A DNA stretch of 64,000 nt from Wenxinia saemankumensis (GCF_900141735.1 NZ_FQYO01000001.1:248001-312000), one strand, 5' to 3'; positions 28,423 through 39,147 are shown, numbered from the stretch's first letter. Translations and numbers: made by a program. The notes: generated by a model from the sequence alone, not told the origin.

Positions 28423-29585
28423 CGGATCGTCCCGCGGATCGAGGTGACGCGCGGATACCGCGCGAGGAACCGGCCGCGCAGGATCAGCACCCACAGCACG
28501 ACCGCCCCGATCTGGTGCAGCAGCGCAATGCCGAGCGGGGCCGCGTAGAGCGCCGTCATGATCCCGATCGCCACCTGCAGCGCGGTCATGGCCAGCACCG
28601 CGTTGAAGGCGAGCCGCGTCTGCGGATGGGGCGACCTGCGGGCCCGCAGCCAGACCACGACGACGAGGGCGGTCAGCAGGTAGGCGACGATCCGATGGAC
28701 GAACTGCACGAGGCCCGGATTCTCGAAGAAGGCCCGCCAGGCCGCGCCGCCGCTCGGCACGTAGAACGGGTCGGGCGGCACGAACGAGCCGCCCATCAGC
28801 GGCCAGGACGGGAAGGACCGCCCGGCATCGATTCCCGCCACCAGCGCCCCCAGCAGGATCTGCACGAATCCCAGATGCATCAGCCCTGTCGCCCCGCCCC
28901 AGAGACGGCGCTCGCCCGAGCGGCGCGCCTGCAGCAGCTCCGCCTCGCTCCGCCCCAGCCTGAAGACGTACCAGGCGATCAACCCGAAGATCGCGAAGGC
29001 GAGGCCGAGATGAATGGCGAGACGATAGGAGGCGACGTCGAGCATGCCCGGCCGCAACCCGGACGAGACCATCCACCAGCCCACGGCCCCCTGCAGCCCG
29101 CCGAGCGCGCCGACGCCCAGCAACCGCCCGGTCCAGCCGGCGGGGATCCGCTTCGTCAGCAGGAAGAAGAGGAATCCGATCCCCCAGACGAGGCCGATCA
29201 CCCGGCCGAGCTGCCGGTGCCCCCATTCCCACCAGAAGATGCTCTCGAACTCGGCGAGGCTCATGCCCTCGTTCTGCAGGCGGTACTCGTCGGTCTGGCG
29301 ATAGGCGTCGAACTGCGCCTGCCATTCGGCCTGCGACAGCGGCGGCAGCGCCCCCGAGATCGGCGCCCATTCGGTGATCGACAGGCCCGAATCCGTCAGC
29401 CGCGTCGCCCCGCCCACCGCGATCATCACCGCGACCAGCGCGAAGAGGACCATCAGCCAGACCCGGATCGCGCCGCGCGCCCCGCGCCGCCCCCGGTCGA
29501 TCTGCCCCGGCGTCGCGGCAGAGCGCTCGGTTGTGCCGACCTCCTCGAACAGGGCGCGGCGCGGGGCGTCGGGAGAGCGGGCCAT
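28419..29585 (-). CDS. ctaA: Heme A synthase (COX15/CtaA type 2)
   Basis: 388 residues. Inner-membrane enzyme that oxidises heme O to heme A for aa3-type cytochrome oxidase. Eight membrane segments are visible, with conserved motifs [70 protein letters not shown] and [11 protein letters not shown] supplying heme-ligand histidines. A cytoplasmic basic tail precedes the first helix. It implies the organism has an aa3 oxidase encoded elsewhere. Confidence 0.96.
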   Translation of the reverse strand: MARSPDAPRRALFEEVGTTERSAATPGQIDRGRRGARGAIRVWLMVLFALVAVMIAVGGATRLTDSGLSITEWAPISGALPPLSQAEWQAQFDAYRQTDEYRLQNEGMSLAEFESIFWWEWGHRQLGRVIGLVWGIGFLFFLLTKRIPAGWTGRLLGVGALGGLQGAVGWWMVSSGLRPGMLDVASYRLAIHLGLAFAIFGLIAWYVFRLGRSEAELLQARRSGERRLWGGATGLMHLGFVQILLGALVAGIDAGRSFPSWPLMGGSFVPPDPFYVPSGGAAWRAFFENPGLVQFVHRIVAYLLTALVVVVWLRARRSPHPQTRLAFNAVLAMTALQVAIGIMTALYAAPLGIALLHQIGAVVLWVLILRGRFLARYPRVTSIRGTIR

Positions 29586-29786
29586 GGGGCACCTTCGGAC
29601 TGTGGAAACGGGCGGGCGGACGCTATGCCAGCGGGGCGCCGGCAGCAACCCGCGCGCCGGCGCCCGGAGGCGCGACAGATCGCCCGCGCGGCAGGCCCCC
29701 CCGGGGCGACGACCGGGCGACGACCGGGCCCCACGCCCCGGCGAAGACGGGCGACAGCCCGCGCCGGGCCCGCTAGAGAGGCCGCC

Positions 29787-30323
29787 ATGACCGTGATCCT
29801 GCTCAACAAGCCCTTCGACATGCTCAGCCAGTTCTCGCCCGACGGGTCGGGACGCGCGACGCTGAAGGACGTGGTGGACGTGCCGGGCGTCTATCCGGCG
29901 GGCCGGCTCGACCGCGACAGCGAGGGGCTCCTCGTCCTGACAGATGACGGCCGGCTGCAGGCCCGGCTCGCCGATCCCCGCCACAAGCGCGGCAAGGTCT
30001 ATTTCGCCCAGGTCGAGCGCATCCCGGACGCGGACGCGCTGCAGGCGCTGCGACAGGGCGTCACGCTGAAGGACGGCCCGACCCGGCCGGCCGAGGTCGC
30101 GCGCGTCGAGGCGCCGGACTGGCTCTGGCCGCGCGAGCCGCCGGTGCGCTACCGCAAGTCCGTGCCCGATTGCTGGCTGCGCCTCACCCTGCGCGAGGGG
30201 CGCAACCGGCAGGTCCGCCGGATGTGCGCCCATGTCGGCCACCCGGTCCTGCGGCTGGTCCGCTGGTCGGTCGGCGAGTACACGCTCGACGGCCTCGCGC
30301 CCGGCGCGTGGCGGCGCGCCTGA
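29787..30323 (+). CDS. RluE-like rRNA large-subunit pseudouridine synthase
   Basis: 178 residues without an S4 domain. The RsuA/RluB/RluE family active site is [17 protein letters not shown] with the catalytic Asp; [12 protein letters not shown] and the end [20 protein letters not shown] are also typical. The short length and end match RluE, which makes pseudouridine in 23S rRNA. It is divergent from ctaA across 201 bases in which I see only short GC-rich direct repeats. Confidence 0.9.
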   Translation: MTVILLNKPFDMLSQFSPDGSGRATLKDVVDVPGVYPAGRLDRDSEGLLVLTDDGRLQARLADPRHKRGKVYFAQVERIPDADALQALRQGVTLKDGPTRPAEVARVEAPDWLWPREPPVRYRKSVPDCWLRLTLREGRNRQVRRMCAHVGHPVLRLVRWSVGEYTLDGLAPGAWRRA

Positions 30324-30486
30324 TCCCGGCTCCCCGCCCGCGCCCGGCCCGGTCCGGCGCGCCGCGCCCGCCTCCTTCGCAGGGTCTGCAAATACCGTCC
30401 GCCCCCGCCACGGGCACGAGCGCCGAGCCGCCGAGGGCTCGCCTCCCCGCCGGCTCCGGAAAGGGGAACGCGGCCGCGAGGCCGCA

Positions 30487-30502
30487 CCGCCGGATCCGGC
30501 GG
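30487..30502. other. 16-base perfect palindrome in convergent gap
   Basis: CCGCCGGATCCGGCGG lies between the convergent rluE-like and pqiC genes, 24 bases past the pqiC stop. It may form a cruciform or terminate pqi transcripts. No other feature was found in this 202-base gap. Confidence 0.35.
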
Positions 30503-30525
30503 ACCCGGTGGCGCGGCAGGGCCGC

Positions 30526-31092
30526 TCAGCGCAGCCCGTCGCGTGCGATCGTCTCGGCCAGCTGCGCCATCGCCGCCGCCCGCGCCGCGGCGATCTCGGC
30601 GGGGCCCGCCTCTGCCGGCAGCGGGGCCGACAGCTCGAAGAGCCGCGCCCGGTCCCGGCCGCTCTCGTCCAGCGCGGCGATGAAGTACTGCCCCGACAGG
30701 CGGAAGGCGCCGGCGCGCGAGGCCACGAATTCCTCCACCCGCACCTCGACCCGCGCCGCGGGGAAGAGGTCGAAGGGCCAGGGCTCCGGCGCCACCACGA
30801 CCCCGGTCAGCGAGGACAGGGCCCGCGCCAGTTCCAGCGTCGAGGCGCGCGAGGGATCGTCCGCCCAGAGCAGGTCGGTGGACGAGACCAGCGCCCCCGT
30901 CTCGTCCTCGACGTAGATCTCCTCGGACTGGGCGTAGAGCGGCAGCTCCACGTCACGCACCTCGACCGAGGAGAAGCCGATCGAGACCCGCTCGGCCGGG
31001 GTGACCTGCGGCACGGCGTAGCGCAGGGCAGGATCGCCGCAGGCGGCGAGCAGGAGGAGGAGGCCGGGGGCCAGGAGACGCGTCATCATCAC
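30526..31092 (-). CDS. pqiC: PqiC-like outer-membrane lipoprotein
   Basis: 188 residues starting with GTG overlapping the pqiB stop. A lipoprotein signal ends in LLLLLAAC, so the mature protein begins at the lipidated Cys near residue 18. The rest (VELPLYAQSEEIYVEDETG, LWADDPSRASTLELARAL, GQYFIAALD) fits the ABC-type transport auxiliary lipoprotein (PqiC/DUF330) family. In E. coli PqiC sits on the outer membrane and receives the PqiB syringe-like tube, forming a lipid route across the periplasm. Confidence 0.88.
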   Translation of the reverse strand: MMMTRLLAPGLLLLLAACGDPALRYAVPQVTPAERVSIGFSSVEVRDVELPLYAQSEEIYVEDETGALVSSTDLLWADDPSRASTLELARALSSLTGVVVAPEPWPFDLFPAARVEVRVEEFVASRAGAFRLSGQYFIAALDESGRDRARLFELSAPLPAEAGPAEIAAARAAAMAQLAETIARDGLR

Positions 31093-34000
31093 CGTCCGAG
31101 AATGAGGGAATTGGGCCGGCGCTCGATCTCGCGCGCGAGGCTGGAGAGGGTTTCGGCGGCCTGCGCGACCTCGCGCAGGGTCTGGCGGAGCTCGCGGGCG
31201 AGCGTGCCGTTCTCGCCGTAGGCGGCGACCGTGTCGCCGGTCGAGACGACGAAGGACCCGGTGCGGTCGATCAGGCCGGGCAGCCCCTGCACCGCCACCG
31301 ACAGCTGGTCGGCGGCGTTGCGGGCCGAGACGAGCGCGGCGTTGACGTTGTCGACCGCGCCGCCCTCGCGCAGGTCGGCGAGGACGCCGCGCAGCTCGGT
31401 CACGGCCGCGCCGAGTTCGCCCGGCAGGTCCTGCGTGCCCTGGTTCGACAGCAGTGCCTGCGCCGAGGCGAGCGTCGCCTGCGCCTGCGCGGTCACGCCC
31501 GCCAGATCGGCGGCCTGGGCGTTCGCCGCCACCGCGTCGATCCGCTCGATCACCCCCGGCACGCCCTCGACGGCGCTGCGGGCCGCCTCGGCGGCCGCTC
31601 CGGCATCGTCGATCGCGGCCAGCAGGCGCTCGGCCCCCTGCCCCTCGTTCACCGTCGCGACCGCTCGCTGCACCTCGCTCAGCGCGGTATCGAGCGTCGC
31701 CAGCGTCGCGTTCAGCTGCCCCGGCAGCGCCTGCGTCCCCTCGGAGGAGAGCAGCGCGTCGGCCGACCCGGCGAGGGTCGAGACGCGCGCCACCAGCACG
31801 TCGAGCGGCAGGGCGCGGGCCTCGGCCACCAGTCCCTCGGTCTCGTCCAGCAGGCCGGGCAGCCCGGCCAGCGCGGTATCGACATTGGCGACCGCGGCGC
31901 TGACGCCGTCGACCGCGGTGCCGATCCGCTCGACCAGGGCCTGCTCCTCGACCGCGGCAAGGATGTCCGAGACCTCCGCCGCCGACCCCTGCAGGTCGGC
32001 GAGGATGGCCGAGACCTGTTCGGGCGCGCCCTGCAGCGCCGCGTCCCCGGTGATCCCCCGCACGTCGGCGAGGATCCCCTGCACCTGCCCGGGCACGCCC
32101 TGGATCGCCTCGGAGCCGAGCACGGCATTGAGATTGGCCACCGCGGCCTCGATCTCGGACACGGCGCTGCCCAGCGGCAGGGCCCGCACGTCCCCGATCA
32201 GCCCGGGCACGTCCGCGACGGCGGCGTCGATGCTGGCGAGCGTGGTCTCGGCGGCGGTCAGCACCTCGCCGACCTGCGCGGTGATCGCCCGGGCCTCTAT
32301 CTCGCCGAGAATGCGCTCGACCTCGGCGGTCGATCCGGCGAGGTCGGAGAGGATCGCCGCCACCTGTTCGGGCGCGTCCTGCAGCGCCGGATCGCCGGCG
32401 AGGGCGTCGACATTGGCGAGGATCCCCTGCACCTGCCCCGGCACGCCCTGGATCGCCTCGGATCCCAGCAGCGCCGAGAGGTTGTCGAGCGCGTCCTGCG
32501 CGGAATCCACCACCGCCTGCAGTTCCAGCCCGTTGGCGGTCGCGGCGACGCCCGTCGCCTCCTCGATCAGGGCCGGCACGCCGGTCAGCGCGGTCTGCAG
32601 CTCGGTGAGGGTGCCGCGCGCGGCCTCCACCGTCTCGCTCGCCGACCCGACGAGGCCCGCGGCGTCGATCTGCGCCAGCAGGCCCGCCACCTCACCCGTC
32701 GCCTCGGACAGCGAGCCGAGGATCTCGGCAACGCGGTCGGGCGCGGCCTGGATGCCGTCGGCCGAGGTCACGGCCCGCAGATCGGCGAGGATCGCCGCGA
32801 GCTCACCCGGCAGGGCCTGCGTCGCGTCGTTGCCGACCAGCCGCGCGGTGTTGTCGAGCAGCGACCGGGCCGAGGCGAGGATCTCCTCGATCGGCAGGTT
32901 GTTGATCCGGTCCAGCGTGTCCTGCGCGCTGTTCGAGACATCGACGATGTCGGAATCGGTCGTGGGAAGCTCGGGATAGGGCGCGGCGGTCAGGTCGAGC
33001 GCCGCCTCGCCGGCCGGGGCGTCCTCCACCAGCTGGACCTTCAGCCCCCCCGTCAGGATGTTGCCGGTCGCAAGCCGGGCCCGCAGCCCCTGCTCCACCT
33101 GCGCGGCAATGTAATCCAGCGCGTCCTCGCGCCCGCCGATCCCGTCGAAGCCCAGCCGCGCGGGCTGGATGGACAGGACCGCCTGCAGCTTCACCTGCTC
33201 GGCCGCGTTCTCGCCCTCCTCGACGACGCCGTTGATCGCCGAGATCTGGCCGATCCGCAGCCCCTCCAGCTCGACCGCGGCCCCGACCGACAGGCCCGAG
33301 ACGTTGCCGTCGAAAATCGCGACCAGCTCCAGCGGCGGGCCGGCATTGCGCGAGAAGACCGAGGCGCGGGCGGTCTCGGCATCGGGATAGATCGTGAACT
33401 CGGCCGAATCCTCGGCCAGCGGCGCGCCCGAGACGAAGGTCTCGAAGGTGACGCCGCCGACGATCAGCGAGGACAGGCTCTCGAAATTGACAGAGGCGCC
33501 GCCGGTCCCGACCGAGAAGGAGAAGCCCGACGTGTCCCAGAAGCGCGTCTCCTCGGTCACGAGCGCGTCGTAGGGCGCGTAGATCACCGCCGGCGCCTCG
33601 ACCCGGAAGCCGTCGACCGACACCTCGGCCGCGCCGACCCAGCCGACCTCGACCCCCTTGTAGAGCAGCGGCGTGTTCCCCGTCAGCGCGTCCCCGGTCG
33701 AGGACAGCTCGATCCGCAGGCCCGCCTGGCTGCCGGTCAGCAGCGGCGCGCTGAAGAGTCCGTCGAACTCGTAGGTCTGCTCGCCCGGCTGGCCGTCCCA
33801 TTCGCCCTGGATGTAGACGCCCGTCAGCACGGTATCGAGGCCGGTGATCCCCTGCGTCGTGACCTCGGGCTGCACCACCCAGAACTCGGCCCCCTCGTCG
33901 ACATAGGGCGCCACGTCCTTGTCGAGGCGGATCTCCACCGCGACGCGGTCGAGATCGGCAGTGAAGGCCACGCCCTCCACCTCGCCCACCGCGACGTCGC

Positions 34001-34217
34001 GGTAGCGCAGCTCGGTCTCGCGCGCATGCACGCCCGCCGCCTCGTCGAAATAGACGGTGATGAGCGGGCCGCGATCCGCGTAGTTCTGCCACGCCACGCC
34101 GAGCGCGATGACCAGCGCGGCGAGCGGCACCAGCCAAACGATCGAGATCCGCTGCCAGAGAGAGCGGCGACGCGGCTCCACCGTGGCGCGCGGGGGAAGG
34201 GTCGTCTCGTCGCTCAT
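31089..34217 (-). CDS. pqiB: PqiB-like MCE transport protein with long repeated tail
   Basis: 1042 residues, nearly twice E. coli PqiB. One N-terminal membrane helix (about 24-43) precedes three MCE domains: about 50-150, 165-265 and 295-400 (typical starts ITVYFDEAAGV, LRIELSSTGDA, LVAIFDGNVSG). Residues about 430-1042 are an Ala/Leu/Gly-rich helical tail containing five repeats centred near 466, 589, 706, 827 and 926, each around a motif like SEAIQGVPGQVQGIL. By analogy with PqiB, the MCE rings and helical tail form a tube that spans the periplasm for lipid movement; the repeats should lengthen it. Coupled to pqiA2 and pqiC by overlapping codons. Confidence 0.92.
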   Translation of the reverse strand: MSDETTLPPRATVEPRRRSLWQRISIVWLVPLAALVIALGVAWQNYADRGPLITVYFDEAAGVHARETELRYRDVAVGEVEGVAFTADLDRVAVEIRLDKDVAPYVDEGAEFWVVQPEVTTQGITGLDTVLTGVYIQGEWDGQPGEQTYEFDGLFSAPLLTGSQAGLRIELSSTGDALTGNTPLLYKGVEVGWVGAAEVSVDGFRVEAPAVIYAPYDALVTEETRFWDTSGFSFSVGTGGASVNFESLSSLIVGGVTFETFVSGAPLAEDSAEFTIYPDAETARASVFSRNAGPPLELVAIFDGNVSGLSVGAAVELEGLRIGQISAINGVVEEGENAAEQVKLQAVLSIQPARLGFDGIGGREDALDYIAAQVEQGLRARLATGNILTGGLKVQLVEDAPAGEAALDLTAAPYPELPTTDSDIVDVSNSAQDTLDRINNLPIEEILASARSLLDNTARLVGNDATQALPGELAAILADLRAVTSADGIQAAPDRVAEILGSLSEATGEVAGLLAQIDAAGLVGSASETVEAARGTLTELQTALTGVPALIEEATGVAATANGLELQAVVDSAQDALDNLSALLGSEAIQGVPGQVQGILANVDALAGDPALQDAPEQVAAILSDLAGSTAEVERILGEIEARAITAQVGEVLTAAETTLASIDAAVADVPGLIGDVRALPLGSAVSEIEAAVANLNAVLGSEAIQGVPGQVQGILADVRGITGDAALQGAPEQVSAILADLQGSAAEVSDILAAVEEQALVERIGTAVDGVSAAVANVDTALAGLPGLLDETEGLVAEARALPLDVLVARVSTLAGSADALLSSEGTQALPGQLNATLATLDTALSEVQRAVATVNEGQGAERLLAAIDDAGAAAEAARSAVEGVPGVIERIDAVAANAQAADLAGVTAQAQATLASAQALLSNQGTQDLPGELGAAVTELRGVLADLREGGAVDNVNAALVSARNAADQLSVAVQGLPGLIDRTGSFVVSTGDTVAAYGENGTLARELRQTLREVAQAAETLSSLAREIERRPNSLILGR
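31413..32850 (-). repeat. Five-copy internal repeat of pqiB
   Basis: Diverged coding repeats spaced about 100-123 codons. The two central copies (around 32074-32135 and 32430-32491) are nearly identical in DNA over about 45 bases, including the codons for GSEAIQGVPGQVQGIL, so recombination between copies could change protein length. Confidence 0.75.
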
Positions 34218-34900
34218 GCTTGCTCACCGCGTGGGGTCGGTCCTGCCTCGTCCGCGGACCGGCCCTCGGGGCCATCCGCCTCCGCATCGGCCTCGATCCG
34301 GTCCCAGATCAGACGCGGGTCGAAGGCCTGTGCGGCCAGCATCGTGAACACCACCGACAGCGCGAAGGCCAGCGCCGCAGGCCCGGGATCGATGCGGGCG
34401 ACGACGGACAGTTGCACCAATGCCGACAGGATCGCCACGACGAAGACGTCGATCATCGACCAGCGGCCAATATATTCCACCACTTCCAGTAGATGGTGAC
34501 GGCGATGCGCGTTCAGCCGCGCCGGGTTCTGCACCGATAGGGCGAGATAGGCGACGGCCACGAACTTGCCGATCGGGATCCCGACCGAGGCGATCAGGAT
34601 GATGATCGCGATCCCCAGCGCGTCGTGCTGGATCAGCTCGATCGCACCGCCGACGATCGTCGCCTCGGACCGCGAGACCAGCGTGTCGGTGATCAGCATC
34701 GGATAGATGTTGGCGGGCACGTAGGCCATCAGCCCGGCCACCCACCAGGCCCAGACGCGGCTGAGGCTGCCGGGATCGCGGCTGACCAGCCGCGCGCCGC
34801 AGCGCCCGCACCGCTCGCGCCCGCGGGGCCAGACGCGGGTGCAGCGCCGGCAGGCGACGAGGCCGGCATCGCGCGCCGTCAGCGCCTCTTCCCCACTCAT
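34214..34900 (-). CDS. PqiA-like membrane protein, second half-protein
   Basis: 228 residues. An N-terminal zinc ribbon ([20 protein letters not shown], four Cys) precedes four membrane segments with PqiA marks [15 protein letters not shown] and [16 protein letters not shown], then the helix pair near [22 protein letters not shown]. PqiA is the inner-membrane partner of PqiB. Here the two PqiA domains are separate polypeptides; this one corresponds to the C-terminal half. ATGA overlaps join it to its neighbours on both sides. Confidence 0.88.
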   Translation of the reverse strand: MSGEEALTARDAGLVACRRCTRVWPRGRERCGRCGARLVSRDPGSLSRVWAWWVAGLMAYVPANIYPMLITDTLVSRSEATIVGGAIELIQHDALGIAIIILIASVGIPIGKFVAVAYLALSVQNPARLNAHRRHHLLEVVEYIGRWSMIDVFVVAILSALVQLSVVARIDPGPAALAFALSVVFTMLAAQAFDPRLIWDRIEADAEADGPEGRSADEAGPTPRGEQA

Positions 34901-35562
34901 GCGCGCGCGGTCCGTGCCGCCCGGGCGACCTCGCGGTCGAGCGTGTTCCAAACCAACCAGCGGTCCAGCCAGCGGTCCTGCAGCACGATCACCACCGTCA
35001 GGACCGCGAACATCCAGAAGGCCGGCCCGAATTCCAGCGTGGCGAGGTCGGCGACCTTCACCAGCGCGACGGCGCAGCCGATGGCGAAGATCTCGGCCAT
35101 CGACCAGGGCTGCAGCGCCTCGGACATGCGGAAGGCCTGGATCGCGCCCGGCCAGGCGGGCCGGTCGAAGACGAGCGGGGACAGGACGTAGATCGTCAGG
35201 GCCGCCCGCGCGACCGGGACCAGCACGATCAGCGCCAGCACGGCCAGCGACAGCACCAGCAGCGGGCCATCGGTGAAGGCCAGCGCCGTGTCGAGGATCG
35301 TGGCGCTGTTGCCGAACCCCGCCGTCGAGATCCGCAGGAAGGGAAAGAACACCGCCCCGCAGGTCAGGATCACAGTGGCGAGGGCGAGCATGATGATCGA
35401 CATCCCCGCCCGGCGGCGCGGCGCGATCAGGACGTGCCCGCAGCGCGCGCAGACCGCCCGCTCGCCATGCGCCGGCTCCTCCACGCGGTAGAGGGCGTCG
35501 CAGATCGGACAGGCGATCAGCTCGGCCGGCTCGGCCGCATGCAGGTCGGTCTGATCGGTCAT
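34897..35562 (-). CDS. PqiA-like membrane protein, first half-protein
   Basis: 221 residues. An N-terminal zinc ribbon ([10 protein letters not shown]...CARCGH) and four membrane segments (about 53-75, 90-115, 130-150, 175-195), with the PqiA signature [22 protein letters not shown]. It is the first gene of the pqiA1-pqiA2-pqiB-pqiC operon. The ATG choice gives the usual short acidic leader before the ribbon. Confidence 0.88.
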   Translation of the reverse strand: MTDQTDLHAAEPAELIACPICDALYRVEEPAHGERAVCARCGHVLIAPRRRAGMSIIMLALATVILTCGAVFFPFLRISTAGFGNSATILDTALAFTDGPLLVLSLAVLALIVLVPVARAALTIYVLSPLVFDRPAWPGAIQAFRMSEALQPWSMAEIFAIGCAVALVKVADLATLEFGPAFWMFAVLTVVIVLQDRWLDRWLVWNTLDREVARAARTARA

Positions 35563-35608
35563 CTGGTCCCCCGTGGACGGCGCCGAACCGGGCCGCCGCG
35601 ACGGGGGC

Positions 35609-35636
35609 AGTCTATATGTGCCACAGGCGGTTGCAA
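35609..35636 (-). promoter_or_regulatory. Candidate promoter of the pqi operon
   Basis: On the minus strand TTGCAA (-35) is followed by TATAGACT, giving TATAGA at 14 bases or TAGACT at 16 bases. It lies about 47 bases before the first ATG of the operon. Confidence 0.4.
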
Positions 35637-35748
35637 TGACCGCAAGGGGCGGGACGGCCCCGCGACCGATCACATCGCCTCGCGCCGGCCGGTGCCGCCC
35701 GGGCCATCCCCTCTGGTGCGACGGCGCCGCGTGACTAGGTTGCGGGGC

Positions 35749-37179
35749 ATGAGCCTGCAGATCGCCTTCGACAACAGCTATGCCCGCCTGCCGGATCGGC
35801 TGTTCACCCGCCACGGCGCCACGCCCGTCGCCGCCCCGCGCCTGATCGCCCTCAACGAGGGGCTCGCCCGCCGGATGGGGCTGGACCCCGCCTCCCTCCG
35901 CGGGGCGGAGGGTGTCGCGATGCTCGCGGGGAACGCCGCGCCGGAGGGCGCCGCGCCGCTGGCGCAGGCCTATGCCGGGCACCAGTTCGGCAACTGGAAT
36001 CCCGGCCTCGGCGACGGGCGCGCGCTGCTCTTGGGCGAGATCGTGGGCCCGGACGGGGTCCGGCGCGACCTGCAGCTCAAGGGATCGGGCCGCACGCCGT
36101 ATTCACGCGGCGGCGACGGGCGGGCCTGGCTCGGCCCGGTCCTGCGCGAATACCTCACGTCCGAGGCGATGGCCGCGATGGGCGTGCCGACGACGCGCGC
36201 CCTCGCCGCCGTGGCGACCGGCGAGACGGTGCTGCGCGAGGCGCCCCTGCCCGGCGCGATCCTCGCCCGGGTCGCCGCAAGCCACGTGCGCGTCGGCACG
36301 TTCGAGCGCTTCGCCGCCGCCGGCGATGTCGCGGCGCTGGAGGCGCTTCGCGATCACGTCCTCGCCCGGCACTACCCGGAGGCCGACGGGACCGAGGGGC
36401 TGCTCGCCGCCGTGGTCGAGGCGCAGGCCCGCCTGGTCGCGCAATGGATGGCGCTCGGCTTCGTCCACGGGGTGATGAACACCGACAACATGGCGATCTC
36501 GGGCGAGACCATCGATTACGGCCCCTGCGCCTTCATCGACGCCTACCGCCCGGACGCGGTCTATTCCTCGATCGACGTCCACGGCCGCTACGCCTGGAAC
36601 GCGCAGCCGCAGATCGCGCTGTGGAACCTCGCCCAGCTGGCCTCGTCGCTGGTCCCGCTGATGGACAGCGAGGAGGCCGCGATCGAGCGCTTCACCGCCA
36701 TCCTCGACGGCTTTGCGGGCACCTACCAGGCGGAATGGCTGCGCCTCTTCGCCGCGAAGCTGGGCCTGCCGGCGGACCGGGCCGACCGAGAGCTGGTCGA
36801 GAACCTGCTTGGTCTGATGGCGGCGGGCGGATCGGATTTCACCAACACCTTCGCGGCGTTGGAGGACGATCTTGCCGGAACGCGGGGCTCCATCGCGCCG
36901 CTGCGCGACCAGGTCGCCGACCGCGCGGGGCTGGAGGCGTGGCTCGCCGAGTGGCGCGGCCGGGGGCCCGAGGCGGCGCGCATGGCGGGCGCCAATCCCC
37001 GGATCGTTCCGCGCCTGCACCTGGTGGAACGGGTGATCACGGCGGCCGTCGCGGGGGACGAGGCGCCGTTCCACACCCTGCTGGCCCGCGCGACGGATCC
37101 GTTCGCCGATCCGGGCGCCGACTGGACGACCCCGCCAGCAATGGACGAGAGGGTGACGCGGACTTTCTGCGGAACCTGA
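35749..37179 (+). CDS. selO: SelO/YdiU protein adenylyltransferase
   Basis: 476 residues. Pseudokinase-fold AMPylase that transfers AMP to Ser/Thr/Tyr of target proteins and is tied to redox homeostasis. Marks: [52 protein letters not shown], and the metal-binding [21 protein letters not shown] Cys lies three residues from the end (FCGT), in the place where eukaryotic SelO has selenocysteine. The ATG follows AGGTTGCGGGGC. Confidence 0.95.
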   Translation: MSLQIAFDNSYARLPDRLFTRHGATPVAAPRLIALNEGLARRMGLDPASLRGAEGVAMLAGNAAPEGAAPLAQAYAGHQFGNWNPGLGDGRALLLGEIVGPDGVRRDLQLKGSGRTPYSRGGDGRAWLGPVLREYLTSEAMAAMGVPTTRALAAVATGETVLREAPLPGAILARVAASHVRVGTFERFAAAGDVAALEALRDHVLARHYPEADGTEGLLAAVVEAQARLVAQWMALGFVHGVMNTDNMAISGETIDYGPCAFIDAYRPDAVYSSIDVHGRYAWNAQPQIALWNLAQLASSLVPLMDSEEAAIERFTAILDGFAGTYQAEWLRLFAAKLGLPADRADRELVENLLGLMAAGGSDFTNTFAALEDDLAGTRGSIAPLRDQVADRAGLEAWLAEWRGRGPEAARMAGANPRIVPRLHLVERVITAAVAGDEAPFHTLLARATDPFADPGADWTTPPAMDERVTRTFCGT

Positions 37180-37205
37180 GGAGCGCCCCGCAAGCGCCTG
37201 ATCCA

Positions 37206-37700
37206 TCAGTTTTCTTCGTGCCCCGGCGCCTTGCCCGACGGGGCGGCATAGGGCCGGGTCACGTCTCGCAGCACGACCTCCAGCGCCTCGACCGCCACCT
37301 CGATCTCGCCGTCGCCGGCGAGGACGAGCCGCAGCGTGCCCGTCCCGTCCTCGCCCGGCTCCCACCCCAGCGAGAGCAGCGACAGCACGGTCTCGGAATC
37401 GCCGCGCGGCACGCCTTGGCTGCGGACCGCCTGCACGTCCTCGACGACCAGCATGGTGCGCACCCGCTCGTAGTCGCGGCGGCGCGCCTCTGCCCGGTCC
37501 TTGTCCTCCCAGCGGAAGCGGCCCAGCAGCAGCGCGAAGCGCCGCTCGCGCGGCTTGAACACCATGTCGGACCCGTTGAATACGGCATCCTGCACGAGGG
37601 CCGAGATCACGCCCAGATCCTCGGCGTCGAGCGCCTTCAGGCGCAGCGGCCGCTCCGCCCCGTCGGCGAAGCTGGCATCCCGGGGGCCCTGATCGCTCAT
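37206..37700 (-). CDS. DUF2948 family protein
   Basis: 164 residues. The DUF2948 family is alphaproteobacterial and uncharacterised; conserved parts are [21 protein letters not shown], the [18 protein letters not shown] segment and the C-terminal beta-rich region with [21 protein letters not shown]. No membrane segment. Its ATG overlaps the murA stop (ATGA), so it is translated with murA. Confidence 0.88.
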   Translation of the reverse strand: MSDQGPRDASFADGAERPLRLKALDAEDLGVISALVQDAVFNGSDMVFKPRERRFALLLGRFRWEDKDRAEARRRDYERVRTMLVVEDVQAVRSQGVPRGDSETVLSLLSLGWEPGEDGTGTLRLVLAGDGEIEVAVEALEVVLRDVTRPYAAPSGKAPGHEEN

Positions 37701-38965
37701 TGCCCGGCCACCCGCTCGACGCGGGCGCCGACCGCGCCCAGCTTCTGCTCCAGCCGTTCGTAACCCCGGTCGAGATGGTAGACCCGGCTCACCACGGTCT
37801 CGCCCTCGGCGGCGAGCCCGGCCAGGATCAGCGACACGCTGGCCCGCAGGTCGGTCGCCATGACCGGCGCCCCCTTCAGCCGCTCGACCCCGCGCACGGT
37901 GGCATGCCCTCCCTGCACGTCGATGCTGGCGCCCATGCGGATCAGCTCGGGCGCGTGCATGAAGCGGTTCTCGAAGATCCTCTCCTCCAGCACGCTGGTC
38001 CCCTCGGCGGTGCAGAGCATCGCCATCATCTGCGCCTGCAGGTCGGTGGGAAAGCCGGGAAAGGGCTCGGTCGTGACGTCGACGGCGTGCGGCCGGCCGT
38101 TGCGGCGCGCCACCTTCAGCCCGCGCCCCGTCTCCTCGACCGAGATCCCGGCCGCGTCCAGCTTCTCGGCGAAGGCGGCGACGAGGTCCATCCGCCCGCC
38201 GAGGCATTCGACCGACCCGCCCGCGATGACGGGGGCGAGCATGTAGGTGCCGAGCTCGATCCGGTCGGTCACGACCGGATGCGTCGCGCCGCCCAGCCGG
38301 TCCACGCCCTGCACCTCGATCCGGCTCGTGCCGTCGCCCTCGATCTGGGCGCCCATCCGGCGCAGGCAGGTGGCGAGGTCCACGATCTCGGGCTCGCGCG
38401 CGGCGTTCTCGATGATCGTCGTGCCCCCGGCCAGGGTGGCGGCCATCAGCACGTTCTCGGTCGCGCCGACGGAGGGGAACTTGAGCGTCACCGTCCCGCC
38501 CTTGAGCCCGCCCGGCGCCTCGGCGTGGAGATAGCCGTCCTTCAGCTCGATCTCGGCGCCCATCGCGGTCAGCGCGTCGATATGGATGTCCATCGGCCGC
38601 GCGCCGATCGCGCAGCCGCCGGGCAGCGAGACGACCGCCCGCCCGTGCCGCGCCAGAAGCGGGCCGAGGACCAGGTTCGAGGCGCGCATCTTGCGCACGA
38701 TGTCGTAATCCGCCCGTTGGCCGTTCAGCCCGTGCGAGGACATCACGATGGTCCTGCCGTCGTTCATCGACGACACCTCGGCGCCCAGCGATTGCAGCAG
38801 CTGGGTCATCGTGCGGATGTCGCTGAGGCGCGGCGCGTTGGTCAGCGTCAGCGGCTCCTCGCTCAGCAGCGTCGCGGGCATGAGGGCGAGGCAGGCGTTC
38901 TTGGCCCCCGCGATGGGAATCTCGCCGGACAGTTCCTGCCCGCCGGTGACGACGATCGAATCCAT
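37697..38965 (-). CDS. murA: UDP-N-acetylglucosamine 1-carboxyvinyltransferase
   Basis: 422 residues. First committed enzyme of peptidoglycan synthesis, transferring enolpyruvate from PEP to UDP-GlcNAc. [15 protein letters not shown] near the start binds substrate; the catalytic Cys is in [15 protein letters not shown] near 117, so fosfomycin sensitivity is expected. [13 protein letters not shown] and the C-terminal LDRGYERL are canonical. It is followed by DUF2948 and preceded by a small basic protein with one base shared (TAATG). Confidence 0.97.
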   Translation of the reverse strand: MDSIVVTGGQELSGEIPIAGAKNACLALMPATLLSEEPLTLTNAPRLSDIRTMTQLLQSLGAEVSSMNDGRTIVMSSHGLNGQRADYDIVRKMRASNLVLGPLLARHGRAVVSLPGGCAIGARPMDIHIDALTAMGAEIELKDGYLHAEAPGGLKGGTVTLKFPSVGATENVLMAATLAGGTTIIENAAREPEIVDLATCLRRMGAQIEGDGTSRIEVQGVDRLGGATHPVVTDRIELGTYMLAPVIAGGSVECLGGRMDLVAAFAEKLDAAGISVEETGRGLKVARRNGRPHAVDVTTEPFPGFPTDLQAQMMAMLCTAEGTSVLEERIFENRFMHAPELIRMGASIDVQGGHATVRGVERLKGAPVMATDLRASVSLILAGLAAEGETVVSRVYHLDRGYERLEQKLGAVGARVERVAGQ

Positions 38966-39147
38966 TATCCGTCCTGCTCCTGCTCGCCCGGGTCCTGGGA
39001 CCGGGCCTTTGCCTGCGCCTTGCGCCGCGCGATATTGGCCTTGAGCGCCGCCTTCAGACGGTCTTCCCGGGCCGTGCCGCCCTTCGGCGACGTCCGCTCC
39101 GGGTCGCTGGTCCTGGGGGCGCGCGGCTCTTTCATCCGCCCGGACAT
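38965..39147 (-). CDS. Small basic protein upstream of murA
   Basis: 60 residues from MSGRMKEP (or 56 from the internal Met). Highly charged and without hydrophobic segments; the core [23 protein letters not shown] is a basic amphipathic helix, ending in an acidic tail. Its stop overlaps the murA ATG, and small proteins with this helix sit before murA in related genomes, which supports it being real. Function unknown. Confidence 0.7.
   Translation of the reverse strand: MSGRMKEPRAPRTSDPERTSPKGGTAREDRLKAALKANIARRKAQAKARSQDPGEQEQDG

Noticed and set aside
28515-29786. Long plus-strand frame running into the pseudouridine synthase
   Set aside because: Opposite ctaA; the real gene starts at the ATG at 29787 where family similarity begins.
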